A stretch of DNA of 64,000 nt from NCBI GenBank assembly GCA_039707655.1, contig CM077666.1:239102166-239166165 (forward strand), given 5' to 3'. This DNA comes from Elymus sibiricus (lineage: Eukaryota > Streptophyta > Magnoliopsida > Poales > Poaceae). The stretch's first letter is position 1. Each line of letters starts with the position of its first letter. Made by a program: the position numbers and the translations under genes. Under the pieces are notes generated by a model. That model ran no database searches, had not been told where the DNA came from, and saw only the letters and a list, made by a program, of their open reading frames with translations. Of the stretch, positions 46,018 through 57,330 are shown piece by piece.

Positions 46018-47372
46018 AACAATGCATTATGCCTAGCTAGGGGCATAAAACAATTGCGCTTGTTGGGAGGCAACCCAATATTTATCTTTATTGCAATTTT
46101 ATTTTTTTCTTGTGTCACACAATTATAGCTACTGTTATGATTGTGCTTTTATCTTTTAATTAGTGTTTGTGCCAAGTAATGCCTTTAGGATGATTTGGAT
46201 GATAGTATAATTGATGTTGTTTGAAAAACAGAAAGTTTTGCACCCAGTTATGGAATTTCTATTCTATACTAGAACGTGATCAAATCCTGCATTTTTTACA
46301 CAGTATTGGTGAATTTTTTACGTTGTCCTAATTTTTCAGAATTTTTGGAGTTATAGAAGCATGATTTTTATTCAGATCTTTACGGACTGTTCTGTTTTAG
46401 ACAGATTATGTTTTCTATTGCATAGTTCGCTTATTTTAATTATGCTATGGATTATATCGGGGGGTATAAGTCACGGAGAATTTAAAATACTGTAACATTA
46501 TGCAAGAATTAAATATGAATCAATTTATAACAGTACCTAAAGTTTAAGATTTGTTTGTTATACTAACGGATTTCACGAGGTTTCTGTTGAGTTTTGTGTG
46601 CTGAAGTTTTCAAGTTTTGGGTGAGATCACGATGGATGAAGGAATAAGGAGCTGCAAGACCCTAATCTTGGGGATTCCCAAGGCACCCCAAGGTAATATT
46701 TAAGGAAGAACCAAGCGTCTAAGCTTGGGAATGCCCCGGATGGCATCCCCTCTTTCGTCTACAATCTATCGGTATATCACTTGGAGCTATATTTTTATTC
46801 ATCACATGATATGAGTTTTACTTGGAGCGTCTTGTGACATAGTTTTATTTTCTTTGTTTGATTTTTATTTTCCCACAATCATCTTGTGTTGAACACACCT
46901 TTTGATAGGGACACACATTTATCATGATTTGTTAGAATACTCTATGTGCTTCACTTATATCTTTTGAGCTAGGCAGTTGCTGTAGTGCTTCACTTATATC
47001 TTTTAGAGCACGACAGTGGTTATATTTTAAAGAAATAGTTGCACTCTCATGCTTCACTTAAATCTTTTTGAGAGTCTAATAAATAGTAATGGTAATTTGC
47101 ACGGGTTATAAGATTAGTCCATAAAGGATAGGTATTCAAGAGGGATATAATAAAAACTTTCATGTAGATCACTAAATATGAAACGTGTGGTTTAATGATA
47201 TTGATGTCGTAATATGAAAGGATATAGGTTCATAATCATTGGTTAGTAGAAATATCGGTATTAAAGCTTGTTATTGACTTCTCATCTGGTCATGGCATGG
47301 TGGGGAGGTTTGAGAATTTTTATGTCTGAAATGAAATCCTTGAGTGCTGTTACAATCGGGGGTGCGCGATGG
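46018..47372. other. Non-coding 3' region of the Athila-like element
   Basis: AT-rich DNA with a 'gcgcttgttgggaggcaaccc' type landmark just after the protease. A repeated phrase 'gtgcttcacttatatctttt' appears near 46950 and 46988, with a variant at 47060. No gene seen. Confidence 0.5.
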
Positions 47373-47729
47373 TTAACTCCTACCAACCTCCTCCCTAGGG
47401 GCATGAGAGTAGTACTTTGCTTCGAGGTCTAATAGGCTTTGCAATAAGTATGTGAGTTCTTTATGACTAATGTGAGTCCATGGATTATACGCACTCTTAC
47501 CTTTCCGCAATTTGCGCCTCTTCGGTACCGTGCATTGCCCTTTCTCACCTCGAGAGTCGGTGCAAACTTCGCCGGTGCATCCAAACCCCGTCATATGATA
47601 CGCTCTATCACACATAAGCCTCCTTATATCTTCCTCAAAACAGCCACCATACCTACCTATTATGGCATTTCCATAGCCATTCGGAGATATATTGCCATGC
47701 AACTTCCACCGTTCCATTTTATATGACAC
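47373..47729 (-). CDS. Antisense 118-codon frame in the Athila-like element, unknown function
   Basis: Intact frame on the strand opposite to gag-protease, with its 5' end toward the 3' LTR. The predicted protein is basic with several Cys ('MTGFGCTGEVCTDSRGEKGQ', then a Lys/Arg cluster 'PKRRKLRKGK' that could serve as a nuclear signal) and no recognisable domain. It has stayed open while gag and protease of the same element carry many breaks. I recall similar translated frames in Triticeae repeats. Coding status is unproven, and a chance frame in a conserved non-coding region is the alternative. Confidence 0.35.
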   Translation of the reverse strand: MSYKMERWKLHGNISPNGYGNAIIGRYGGCFEEDIRRLMCDRAYHMTGFGCTGEVCTDSRGEKGQCTVPKRRKLRKGKSAYNPWTHISHKELTYLLQSLLDLEAKYYSHAPREEVGRS

Positions 47730-48770
47730 ACATCTTCGTTGTCATATTGCTTTGCATGATCATATAGCTGACATAGTATTTGTGGCTCAGCCACCATTCA
47801 TCATTTTTTATACATGTTACGGTAGATCATTGAGCATCCTGGTACACTACCAGAGGCATTCATATATAGTCATATTGTTCTAGTATCGAGTTGTAAGTAA
47901 ATAAAAGTGTGATGATCATCATTATTAGAGCATTGTCCCAGTGAGGAAAGGATGATGGAGACTGTGATTCCCCCACAAGTCGGGATGAGACTCCGGACGA
48001 AAAATAAAAAAATAAAAGAAAAGAGAGACAGAAAAAATGAGAGAAAAAGAGAGAAAGGGTAATGTTACTATCCTTTTCCACACTTGTGCTTCAGAGTAGC
48101 ACCATGTTCTTCATACAGAGAGTCTCCTGAGTTGTCACTTTCATATACTAGTGGGAATTTTTCATTATAGAACTTGGCTTGTATATTTCGATGATGGGCT
48201 TCCTCAAATGCCCGAGGTCTTCATGAGTAAGCAAGTTGGATGCACACCCACTTAGTTTCAGTTTGAGCTTTCATACACTTATAGCTCTTAGTGCATCCGT
48301 TGCATGGCAATCCCTACTCCTCGCATTGATATCGATTGATGGACATCTCCATAGTCCGTTGATCCACCGAGTTGATGCAAGACTTTCTTCCTTTTTCACT
48401 TCTCCATATTAATCCCTATCACTGCATTCTATTCCACCTTGTGCTATGTCCATGGCTCACGCTCATGTATTGCGTGAAGTTGAAAATGCTGAAGCACGTT
48501 AGAAGTACGATCCAATTGCCTGGTTTAACATCGGGGTGCTCAAGATTTATATTTATGCGGTGAAGGCGGAGTCATTCCGTGCTAACATGATAAAGTGAGT
48601 GGGGAATAACATTCGTTAAGGATCGTATATTTTGAAAGTTTAATCATTATGCTTCTTATATTCATGGATATAATTGTGTTGATATTGTTAATTCATTGTT
48701 TCTTAATATTTATACCGTAAAAGAGATTACATGATAAACATGATAAACATTGTATTAATCTTGGGGATGC
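47730..48770. other. Rest of the Athila-like 3' region
   Basis: AT-rich, with an A/G-rich tract at about 48000-48060 (run of 'aaaataaaagaaaagagaga' type). It ends in the polypurine tract at 48760-48770. No gene seen. Confidence 0.45.
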
Positions 48771-49438
48771 TGATACGTCTCCAACGTATCTATAATTTTT
48801 GATTGTTCCATGCTATTATAGTATCAATCTTGGATGTTTTATATGCAATTATATGCAACTTTATATCATTTTTGGAAACTAACCTATTAACCTAGTGCCC
48901 AGTGCCAGTTGTTGTTTTCTGCTTGTTTTTGGTTTTTCAGAAAATCAGTACCAAACGGAGTCCAAACGCTACAAAACTTTTTGACAATTTTTTCTGGACA
49001 AAAGGGACCCTAGAAGCTTCGGGGGAAGACCAGAAAACTCACGAGGAGGTGACAAGGCAACAGGGCGCGTCCAGAGGGGGTGGTCGCGCCCTGATGCCTT
49101 GTGGGCCCCTCGTGGCTCGTTTTGACCTAATTCCACTTCTATAAATTCTCAAATATTGGGAAACCAACAAAGAACCACCTCGAATAACTTTTCCGCCGCT
49201 GCAAGCTTCTGTTCTTCCGCGATCCCATCTGGAGGCCTTTTCCGGCACCTTGCCGGAGGGGGAATCATTCACGGAGGGCTTCTACATCAACCTTACTGCC
49301 CTTCCGATGATGTGTGAGTAGTTCACCACAGACCTATGGGTCCATAGCTAGTAGCTAGATGGCTTCTTCTCTCCCTTTGATCTTCAATGCAACGTTCTCC
49401 TCGATCTTCTTGGAGTTCTATTCGATGTAATCTTCTTT
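48771..49438 (+). repeat. 3' LTR of the Athila-like element, truncated by CACTA insertion
   Basis: Near-identical to the first 670 bp of the 5' LTR; identity stops exactly where CACTGGTGCAGC begins at 49439. Confidence 0.8.
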
Positions 49439-49439
49439 C

Positions 49440-50110
49440 ACTGGTGCAGCGACCTACTATACAAACGGTTTTTACCCCCTTTCCACGATAGAGTTTTAAA
49501 CCGCCGCCTTGCCTGTGTGTGCGATAGGGGGGGTCTTCCCACATGACCCAGAAACCGTCGGCGATAGGGAGCACGCAAGCATATGTTTCGCAGAACTAAG
49601 CGTATGCGATGCCCGCATCTTTCCCAAACGCTCCGTCCTTGCTACTCGTGTGTGCTCGCATTACCATCGCACTCGGTATTATGTGGTGCAACGTTTACGA
49701 TGCTCACCCCATCACAAACAGTTCACGATTGTGCACCGTATGCGAAGCTTGAATATATCCCACACATTTGTATGTACATAAACGTTTGAGATGTATAAAA
49801 TGGTCCCAAATGATTCATCTGTATTACCCGTGTCGGATGAAGGCCTATCGCACGCATTCTTCTATGAGCAAATGTTTATGATGCACACGACATCATAAAC
49901 AGATCATAATTGCCTAGCGTGTGTGATAAGGTGACTTTCACAAACATTTATTAAGATGGAACTGTGTGCACTGTTGTTGTTAATCTCACACGTTTTTTCT
50001 TGTCTGATCGTGTGTGAAGTAGAGTTTCATCGCACATGTACTGATCTGAGAAATGTGTCTGATCTTGATGTTTATCACAGACATTTTGCTTTCGCAAACT
50101 GTGTGTAGTG
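49440..50110. repeat. Subterminal repeat region of the CACTA element
   Basis: Many imperfect copies, direct and inverted, of a 'cgcacac'/'gtgtgcgat' type motif, at a spacing of about 40-70 bp. These are the expected transposase-binding region of CACTA elements. Confidence 0.5.
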
Positions 50111-50339
50111 TAATTGCCTGCAGATCATAATTTATCCCTAATTTAATCCCTGCATTTAAAATTCATAGAATTTGAATTTGAAACAGATTTTCAATATGAA
50201 AGTAGGCAATCACTTATTTCATATCGAACCATGTTTATTACAAATACAAGTTCAAGGACGAATGCATAATTTGATTCACTGGTACATATATTGAAGAACT
50301 ACAGAAGCATCAAGTAAAGAATGATGAACCACAGTTGTA

Positions 50340-50866
50340 CTAAAGACTGTAAAGAGAGAGGTGGAAGACATTCTGGTTGCTGGAGAAGGTGAAACGGAAT
50401 GCCCATATTGTGCCCTCCTCCATGCCTAATGCGCGCACGACTCTAGGCCAACCCCTTGTGATGGCCGCCCGCCCATCCTTCACTGTCTTCATTAGGACTT
50501 CTCGATGCTCATTGTAGTCTCGATGAAATACTTTAACCTTCATTGCATGTCCACCAATCATGTACTTTGTGAGGTAATCTTGTGTAAACTGCTTTGGGAA
50601 CCACTGCAAACGAAAAAGATTCAGGCATTGTTGTCTAACAACTCATTATGGGCAGTAAAAAGAGAAGGCTACAGAGTTTGTAGTTACCATCCTACAGCTC
50701 ACTGTTGTGTTGGATAGAGCGTAGACAAATAATTTAATTTCCATCGGTGTTATCTTTTTGCTAATAATTCTTATCAGTTTCCTCACTTGATGCTGGTTCA
50801 TGAATATCTCATTGCCCCATACGCAAAGAGTGTCGAGGCGTGGATCTTTGCCTAGGACATATGTAC
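50340..50866 (-). CDS. B3-domain gene within the CACTA element, two exons visible
   Basis: Minus strand. Exon 50866-50688 (acceptor AG at its 5' side, GTAACT donor after it) joins exon 50603-50340 (acceptor TTTGCAG), which ends at a TAG. The joined frame reads through a B3 fold: 'EIKLFVYALSNTTVSCRM' (first strand), 'WFPKQFTQDYLTKYM', 'AMKVKVFHRDY', then 'DGRAAITRGWPRVVRALGME' and 'IWAFRFTF'. The Gly-Trp in the helix-strand turn and the closing hydrophobic strands fit B3. N-terminal exons are not certain; the segment near 52130-51990 may be one. No stop or shift is seen in these two exons. It differs strongly from the B3 protein of element D, so it is a separate capture. Confidence 0.6.
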
Positions 50867-51440
50867 CTACAAGCAACAAGTCAATATTAGAAGCTAAAAA
50901 GTGTCCAGCCGTGGATCTGTATGCACTACATTATGGAACGGAGGCAGTATAAGCCGAGGGATGAAACTAACCTCGGTGGAAAATGCTGGCCACTCCCGTT
51001 GTTGTCCTGCATAAGTACATGGAAAGGTGTGATAAGTACTACAGGCTTAACATCAACCAAATATAGCCATGGTAAACAACATCTCAAAATGATAGCTTGA
51101 ATGTGTTGGTTTCAGCATGCTGTTAAAGCAGATAAAAATGGAAGGGAATGTTAACTACAACATGCTTAACAGGGACCAAATATTGTAATTCAAACTGGTA
51201 CTGTTGAAAATGAATAGAACGTAGCTCATCCTTAAACATCACACTGCATAAATGTGTAAAACTGAAATAAAGGGCATGTGTTAACTTCACCAGGCATAAC
51301 AGGAACCAAATATAGCTGTCCAAACTAGTATTGATGAAATCGAACTGCACAGTTCATACTTGCACATAATGAACATCACATTGTGAATAACTGAAATAAA
51401 CAAGGCATATATGCTGACTATAACAACCTAATATAGCCAT

Positions 51441-51775
51441 TGAAAACTGGACAGAGGCTCACTGCAACCAACCTAACAAGCAAATACAGATAAACAAGGC
51501 ATCTGCTTGAAAACTGGGCAAAGGCTCACTGCAACCAACCTAACAAGCAAATACAGATAAACAAGGCATCTGCTTGAAAACTGGACAAAGGCTCACTGCA
51601 ACCAACCTAACAAGCAAATACAGATAAACAAGGCATCTGCTTGAAAACTGGACAAATGCTCACTGCAACCAACCTAACAACCAAATACAGATAAACAGGG
51701 CACCTGCTTGAAAACTGGGCAAATGCTCACTACAACCAACCTAACAACCAAATACAGATAAACAAGGCATCTACT
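51441..51775. repeat. 67 bp tandem repeat, five copies
   Basis: The start 'tgaaaactgg' recurs at 51441, 51508, 51575, 51642 and 51709, an exact 67 bp period with a few substitutions. It lies in the presumed intron or 5' flank of the CACTA B3 gene. Confidence 0.95.
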
Positions 51776-51989
51776 CACTATAAACAACCAAATATAGCCA
51801 TTCATGAAACTGAAGTGGACAATTCATACTTAAACATCAGATCGCCCTATTGAACATTACATTTTTGCATAACTGAAATAATTAAACACGGCACAGTTAA
51901 AACATCGCATGGCAAAAGCTACTACAACAATGGGTACGAGTTGGCTAGCTAGAAAAAGTAAGATTTGCTTATAGGATATTGCCTCACTT

Positions 51990-52140
51990 GTCATGGACGG
52001 GATTCTTCTACTTGGAAGAGCACAGACCCAGGGTGCGCTCCCTGATGTCGCAGATGGGCCGTCTCACCTTGGAAGAGCCGTAGTGGGTGCCCTGCGTGTG
52101 GTCATGGTCGATGAGATCTGACTTGGCAGCTGAGGATCCC
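51990..52140 (-). CDS. Possible upstream exon of the CACTA-borne gene
   Basis: Minus-strand frame encoding 'SSAAKSDLIDHDHTQGTHYG' and 'RPICDIRERTLG', with a donor-like AAG|GTGAGA inside. GC content is higher than its AT-rich surroundings, as in a grass first exon. It is cut by element E at 52150, so its start is lost or lies beyond E. Assignment to the B3 gene is a guess. Confidence 0.3.
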
Positions 52141-52150
52141 AAGCCACCGC

Positions 52151-52678
52151 TGTCGTGGTTTTGTCGCGACAGATGTCCTAGTAAAAGGACTTAGAGATGA
52201 AGCCATCGCACTAACGTGGAAGCTTAGCGGGGTTGAACGGGAACGAGAAGACACCGGGTTACCCAGGTTCGGCCCCTCACAGTGGAGGTAAAAGCCTACG
52301 TCCTGCTTGCTTATATTGTTGTAGATCTCGATTACAAGGATGCGGATTCGCTAACCTAGCTCTCAAGGGGATTGCAACTTAGTCTTTTTCGTATAGGTGC
52401 TCCCCCTTATATACACAGGTGGAACCCTAGATTACATGAGAGTCCGGGTCGTTCTTTGACCCGCCTCCTACTCTTTTCTACTTGCTCTCCAAGATGGTCT
52501 CCGCGCCACCTTCACCTTCGTAAGCCGGCCCATCGCCTAAGCCGGCCTGTCGTCACCAAGCCTCTTTAAGCCGGCCCACCTTGAGTCTTCAGACCCTGCC
52601 ATGAGTTGGCCCGCTGAGTCCGCTCTATAGCCGGGTTAACTCTATGCCGGGTCTAAATGCTGGTATACATCCCCAACA
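52151..52678 (-). repeat. 3' LTR of element E
   Basis: 528 bp. Minus-strand start TGTTGGGGATG and end ACCACGACA. On the minus strand a purine-rich 'ctgagggctaa' precedes it, marking it as the 3' LTR. Confidence 0.7.
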
Positions 52679-53026
52679 TTAGCCCTCAGTTTGACTTGAA
52701 TTTATTCACGTTAAACTTCAACCTGAAGAAGCAAAACATCAGTAATACTGTCTAAGCCGCCCCCTTTAGATCACTGTCCTAGGCCAGCTCAATCGGCCGG
52801 GTTAAATGAATCGGCGAATCCCCTTTCCAGGTTCAGACTTGGACATTTTCAGCTCCCTTTCCTTCATGACGTCACGATCCATTTCCGCAAAATCTGGTTG
52901 ACATCACCTCGAATCTTGAAGTGGGTACGTATCGTCTTGTCAGGCGCAAAAATCGAGGAGCCACGCCACCGAAAATCACTGCGCCGCCTTGGGTTCCGCC
53001 CCTGCCGTTTTAACTTTTACTGGGCC

Positions 53027-53033
53027 TATAAAG
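53027..53033 (+). promoter_or_regulatory. TATA box of the antisense gene in element E
   Basis: TATAAAG in 'gggcctataaagaagtcac', about 350 bp inside the LTR and 187 bp before a clean 5'-UTR donor site. Predicted transcription start about 53058-53062. It points antisense to gag-pol. Confidence 0.55.
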
Positions 53034-53057
53034 AAGTCACGTCACCTCCTCTGTCAT

Positions 53058-53213
53058 CTTTACTCTCTCCTTCGTCTTCCTCGCATCTGCCTCTTCGCAC
53101 GCCCGAAGCGCCGCCACACCGAACTCTCCGGCCGCCTCGAGCTCGTCCTTCTCCGATGCCCCATCGTCCTCGGAGCTCATCAAAAGCGCCGCTGCTGCAT
53201 TCGCTGCAATCTG
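53058..53213 (+). other. 5'-UTR exon of the antisense gene in element E
   Basis: C/T-rich leader downstream of the TATA box, ending in CTG|GTACGT at 53214. The intron to 53700 ends in a T-rich tract and CAG. The transcription start is inferred from the TATA distance. Confidence 0.45.
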
Positions 53214-53703
53214 GTACGTCAAAACCCTTGCTTTTCCGGATCTACGACGCTCATTTTTCTGTGTAGTTCGTCGGTGTTCTTCATGTTCATCCTTCTCATC
53301 TCGTTTAATGGATCTAAAACGAGTGAAATGATCCGTGTAGGCATTTTACTTACTGCGGTAGTATCATTTTTTGCATCTAGATCTCCGTATCGTCCTTCGT
53401 GGACCCGCATTGAGCGCAAGCCCTCGTATCCATCTCCACTTAGGTCTTTAAATTTCCCTTTTGGATGCATTTTAGATCCGTAATGGCACTCGCTCCGTCA
53501 GATTCCTGTTTATGGACATCTCAACACTTAGAAGAAACCCAAGATCCCACTGATTAACCAACGCCGGCTCATTGTCATACCGGCTCAACATCACTCACTG
53601 CAGTTTGCATAACCCGGCCATGACTGCTTTAGTACCTCGCCGGGTTTCCCCTTATAAGCTTGACACGCTGGCTTATGACTCCTTTTTCTTTATTTTTCAG
53701 AAC

Positions 53704-56700
53704 ATGCCTCCCAAGCCCAAGATCGTCAACTGGGCCAAGTCCAGTATGTCTGAATTGAGTCTGCAAGCTCTGACAGACACCGGGTTGCTGCCAGCCAAAG
53801 AGATAATTTCATGGCGAGCTCCTGAAGAAGAAATATACCCTCAACCCGGCGAAAATGAAGTGGTCGTATTTGCTGATCATGTCTCAAGGGGTTTTCACCC
53901 TCCCGGCTCAAAGTTTTTCAGAGACGTGTTACACTTGTTCAACATCAGGCCCCAGGATCTGGCCCCCAACTCCATCTTTAATCTGTGTCAATTCCAAGTA
54001 TTTTGTGAAGTCTATCTGCAGCTCAAGCCATCTCTTATCCTGTTCCGAAAGCTCTTTTATCTAAACCGCCAAACAGAGCATAAGGACGGCCCCAGCATTG
54101 AACTCGGCAGGATTTCCATCTAACGTCGAAAAAATATCATCTTCCCCAATGCCAAACCGGCCAGTCATCCGAAAGGGTGGCAGAGGACTTGGTTCTACTG
54201 CAAGGACACCTCTCCCATAGGTCAGAATCCTTTGTCGGGTTACAGGGCAACCCGGCTCGCCAATACCGTCTTCCCGGGTCTTCCTTCTCAAGAAGAGAGG
54301 GAAAATCTGGAGCCATTATATCCAAAAATGAACGCCTTACTTGCTCACGGCCTAACCGGTGTCGACTTGACCCGGACCTGGGTTGAATGGAGGATTCAGC
54401 CACTGAGCTCCAGGACCCGGTTGATGCACACCTACACCGGCCATCGTGAAGATCCACTCCGGTTCAGCCGGGTCAACCTCAAAGAGAAGGATGTTATAAA
54501 GCTATCCAAGAAATTGCTCGGAGAGACGATGGAAGACATCAAGACTGTGGGGCTTGCCCCGTTCAGTGCTAACAAGCCGGCCCCTCCAGTAAGCCACCTT
54601 CGCTCTTGATCATTATCAATATCATATTGCCGTTGCCTTCATTTCGCCAATCTGCCCTGGTGTAGGAAAACGACAACTGGTGGCGGGTCAAGCCTGTACA
54701 TGCTACTCCTCGAGAAGACGATGAAGAGGAATCGAATAGCGATGAGAACAACGAGGTAGAACTTGACTCTCTTAAGCCGCCTTTTTAATCAAATCACTAA
54801 CGACCACCCATTTCAGGAAGAAGCTGAAGTTAGTCATGCAGTTGAGCCAGAGGTAACTTTAATTTCCTCAGATTCAGACTCTCCAGTACCTATTTGGAAG
54901 AAAACCCAGACTGTGATCCGCAAGGTTCGAAGGAAGCCCCGGGTTACCGTCCGTAAGGTCCCTTTTTCCCACGAAGATGCTCATTTGGACCCCAAATTTA
55001 TTTTGAAGAAAACTCGTCAAGCCGGGACCACCAAAAGGAAGACCCGGAGCGGCGAAGGCGAGTTAAGTAGCGGGCTTCCATACGAGCCGCCGTCGCACAA
55101 AGCGCGAGCTGAGGTGCTTCTTAGCCCAAGTTACTCTTTTCCTCTAGCTGGCCATTATAAAGATCCCTTACCCTTTAATGATTCGGCATATCAGACGTCG
55201 CACTCGTCAGGTGAGTCAAGCGCCACGCAGGCGCCGGCTTTTAACATCAATCTTGGGTAAGCAGACGTTCCTGTAATGTATATTGACTTCTTGTTTTTTA
55301 CCCTTGTAAATGAGTAACTCCCATGCTCTTTGAACAGCGCCAAAGCCTTTAAGAAGAAGACAGCCACCGAATCATCCGACCCGGCCATTCAGACAGGCCC
55401 TCAAGCAGAGAAGACCCCCTTGGCTACCCAGGATGAGCCGACCCTCCATAACAGCCCACCGTTATTAGACACGGCAAGCCTGGCTCGTGCCTCCCCTCCA
55501 GCTCAGGAGAGGGAAGATATAATTGTAGACCAAAACACCCCGCAGCCTGAAGCGGCGGCTCAAGATAAAGCACCGGCTCAGGAAAAGGTAGAGGTGACGA
55601 ATGAGCGTCAGACTGCCATACCAGAAACCTCCACAGCACTTACCAAGGTCCCAGCCAAGCCTGAGCCGGCTCCGAAGGACAAGGGGAAATCAACTCTTGA
55701 ATTTGCTACATTTGACGATCAACACGCCAGTACTCTGCACCGAACTGTACTGACCCGGCTCTCTGAAAACCGGGACACGGAGATGGCTATGCTTACTTCT
55801 TTGAAGCAAAAATACGAGGTAACCTGCGCTCTTTACTGCATACCATATATATATATGTAGCCCCCAAGGGCCGAGTCATTATGCAATAACGATCCGGGAC
55901 TTCCAATTGAAACTTGTAAGTAGAACCGCCCACTGGCGTCCTCAAAGGCCGGCTCGTCTATTAATCACAGGCGGGTCTCCAGAACTTTAATCAGAAAAGA
56001 TCAACGGGTGCATTAGCCCCCAAGGGCCGGGTTAATATGAAATAATGACCCGGGTCTTCAAAAATATAGCTTTAATGTAGAATCCCAGCCAGCACCTTCC
56101 AAGGCCGGCTTGTCGGCCATGACAGGCGGGTCTTCATAAAAGAGCAGTATAGATCGATTTATGCATTAGCCCCCAAGTGCCATGTAGAGTGCTTGCAGCT
56201 GCATGGAACTTGCCTTGTTAATCTTGAGACTTGAAAGTATGTAGCCCCCATGAGCCGGGTCGTCCAATAGGGCGGCCCAGATCATGCAAAGAGAATGTTG
56301 TAACAGTCCTGTCTTGCAGGAAATGCTAAATCAAGTGGACACCCAGGCCACCTTCTTCCGAAAGGAAGTAAGGAAGGAGAAGAAACTGCGCAAAGCCACC
56401 GAGGAATCCGCTGCTGAGGCTAGCAAAACTCTGGCCATTGTGAGGAACACATTGCAGGAAACTGAGCCCGCAAGAGCCGCCCAAGCTACTAGAGCTGAAG
56501 AAGCGGAGGCCAAGCTTGAGCCGGTGACCCAGGAGCTGACGACTCTCAAAGGTCAAATTACCGCCATGTGCCGAGCCATCTTTGGTAAGTAGAACTGAGC
56601 ATAATTCAACTGGACCGGCTTATCACTCTAAGCCGGCTTAACTAATCGTGCATACTTGTTCTTTGCAGGCCGGAAAAATCAAACTCTTGTACAGCTACCA

Positions 56701-57330
56701 GTGGTGAAACTGAAGGCGATCTATACCCTGGTTGAACAGCTGTACATAGGCGGCTGCCGTTGCATAATGGCCGCCAAGCACACCAAAGCGCCGCCTCAGC
56801 TGATTGCAGACACCCTGAAAGAACTATCAGTCGTGCCCAGGTGGTTCGAAGACTGGAAGAGGGCGTGCTGCCGCACGGGGGCTCTGACCGCACTTGCACG
56901 GGCCAAAGCATACGTGCCGGAACTTGATCCGGCTCAGGTGGCGGGCGGGTACCTGGAATTCAACGTAGATGACTCGCCGTTTTCCAAGAGGGACTTCCAA
57001 CGCTGCATCAAGGAAACCCGGGTTGCCGCCACTGAAATCGCAGAAGAGGCAGACCTAACCCGGTACCAGGCACCATACTCCAAAGTGAATGAGCGGATAG
57101 AACCGCCCAACCATGAGCCGGTGGCCCTCACCCGTATGGGTAAGCCGCTGTTCGCTCCTGAAGTCGACCCTTCCTCTCTGATATCAAACGATGCTCTATT
57201 TGAGGCGTTGCACTCCATTCAGTGGTCGACCGACGACTCAAGCCAAGAAGCAGAAGATAACGACGGCCGCGAAGAGCCGGCGCAGGGTGCTTCCTCAGGC
57301 GCTGGAATCAGCACTCACCCAGCGGTATAA
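53704..57330 (+). pseudogene. Spliced antisense gene of element E ('putative gypsy type transposon' family), one nonsense codon
   Basis: Six coding exons fit one frame: 53704-54588, 54666-54755, 54817-55256, 55338-55818, 56320-56584 and 56669-57330, all with GT-AG introns. A 5'-UTR intron spans 53214-53700 (donor GTACGT), 3 bp before the ATG. Summed length is 941 codons including the stop. The only break is TAA at 54121-54123, where CAA would be expected by one transition. N-terminal region: 'VVVFADHVSRGFHPPGSKFF', 'NSIFNLCQFQVFCEVYL' and 'TWFYCKDTS', the conserved core of the plant family Pfam calls putative gypsy type transposon (PF04195). Middle: acidic and Lys/Arg-rich, Pro-rich. Exon 5: a coiled coil. 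The C-terminal exon is helical with an acidic tail. Function unknown; known relatives are repeat-borne. Confidence 0.7.

Larger units (their letters stand above)
43197..49438 (+). mobile_element. Athila-like non-autonomous gypsy element (Sabrina-like LTR), 3' LTR cut by CACTA
   Basis: 5' LTR 43197-44756, Asp-tRNA type primer site, partial gag, protease, a long non-coding 3' region and the start of a 3' LTR at 48771 after the polypurine tract 'cttggggatgc'. No reverse transcriptase, RNase H or integrase is present between protease (ends 46017) and the 3' LTR, so it would depend on a helper. The LTR start TGATACGTCTCCAACG is a familiar Triticeae Athila-group LTR; I believe Sabrina, not certain. 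A 118-codon antisense frame lies in the 3' region. Confidence 0.75.
49439..52150. mobile_element. CACTA (En/Spm) transposon, left part, carrying a B3 gene
   Basis: The first bases CACTGGTGCAGC are a CACTA terminus. The next 650 bp contain repeated short phrases around 'gtgtgcgata' and 'cacacgtttt' in both orientations, as in CACTA subterminal regions. No transposase is visible. Inside are a minus-strand B3-type gene, a 67 bp tandem repeat and an exon-like piece. The right terminus is not in the window because element E interrupts the CACTA at 52151. Confidence 0.6.

Noticed and set aside
51441..51775. CRISPR-like array
   Set aside because: Head-to-tail 67 bp tandem repeat with no spacers.
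52898..53483. Frames of 122 and 164 codons near the start of the antisense gene
   Set aside because: They cross the donor site at 53214 and lie in promoter, 5' leader and intron sequence; no domain.
53572..53703. Coding extension upstream of the ATG at 53704 in the antisense gene
   Set aside because: It lies in the inferred 5'-UTR intron with a T-rich tract and CAG just before 53701.
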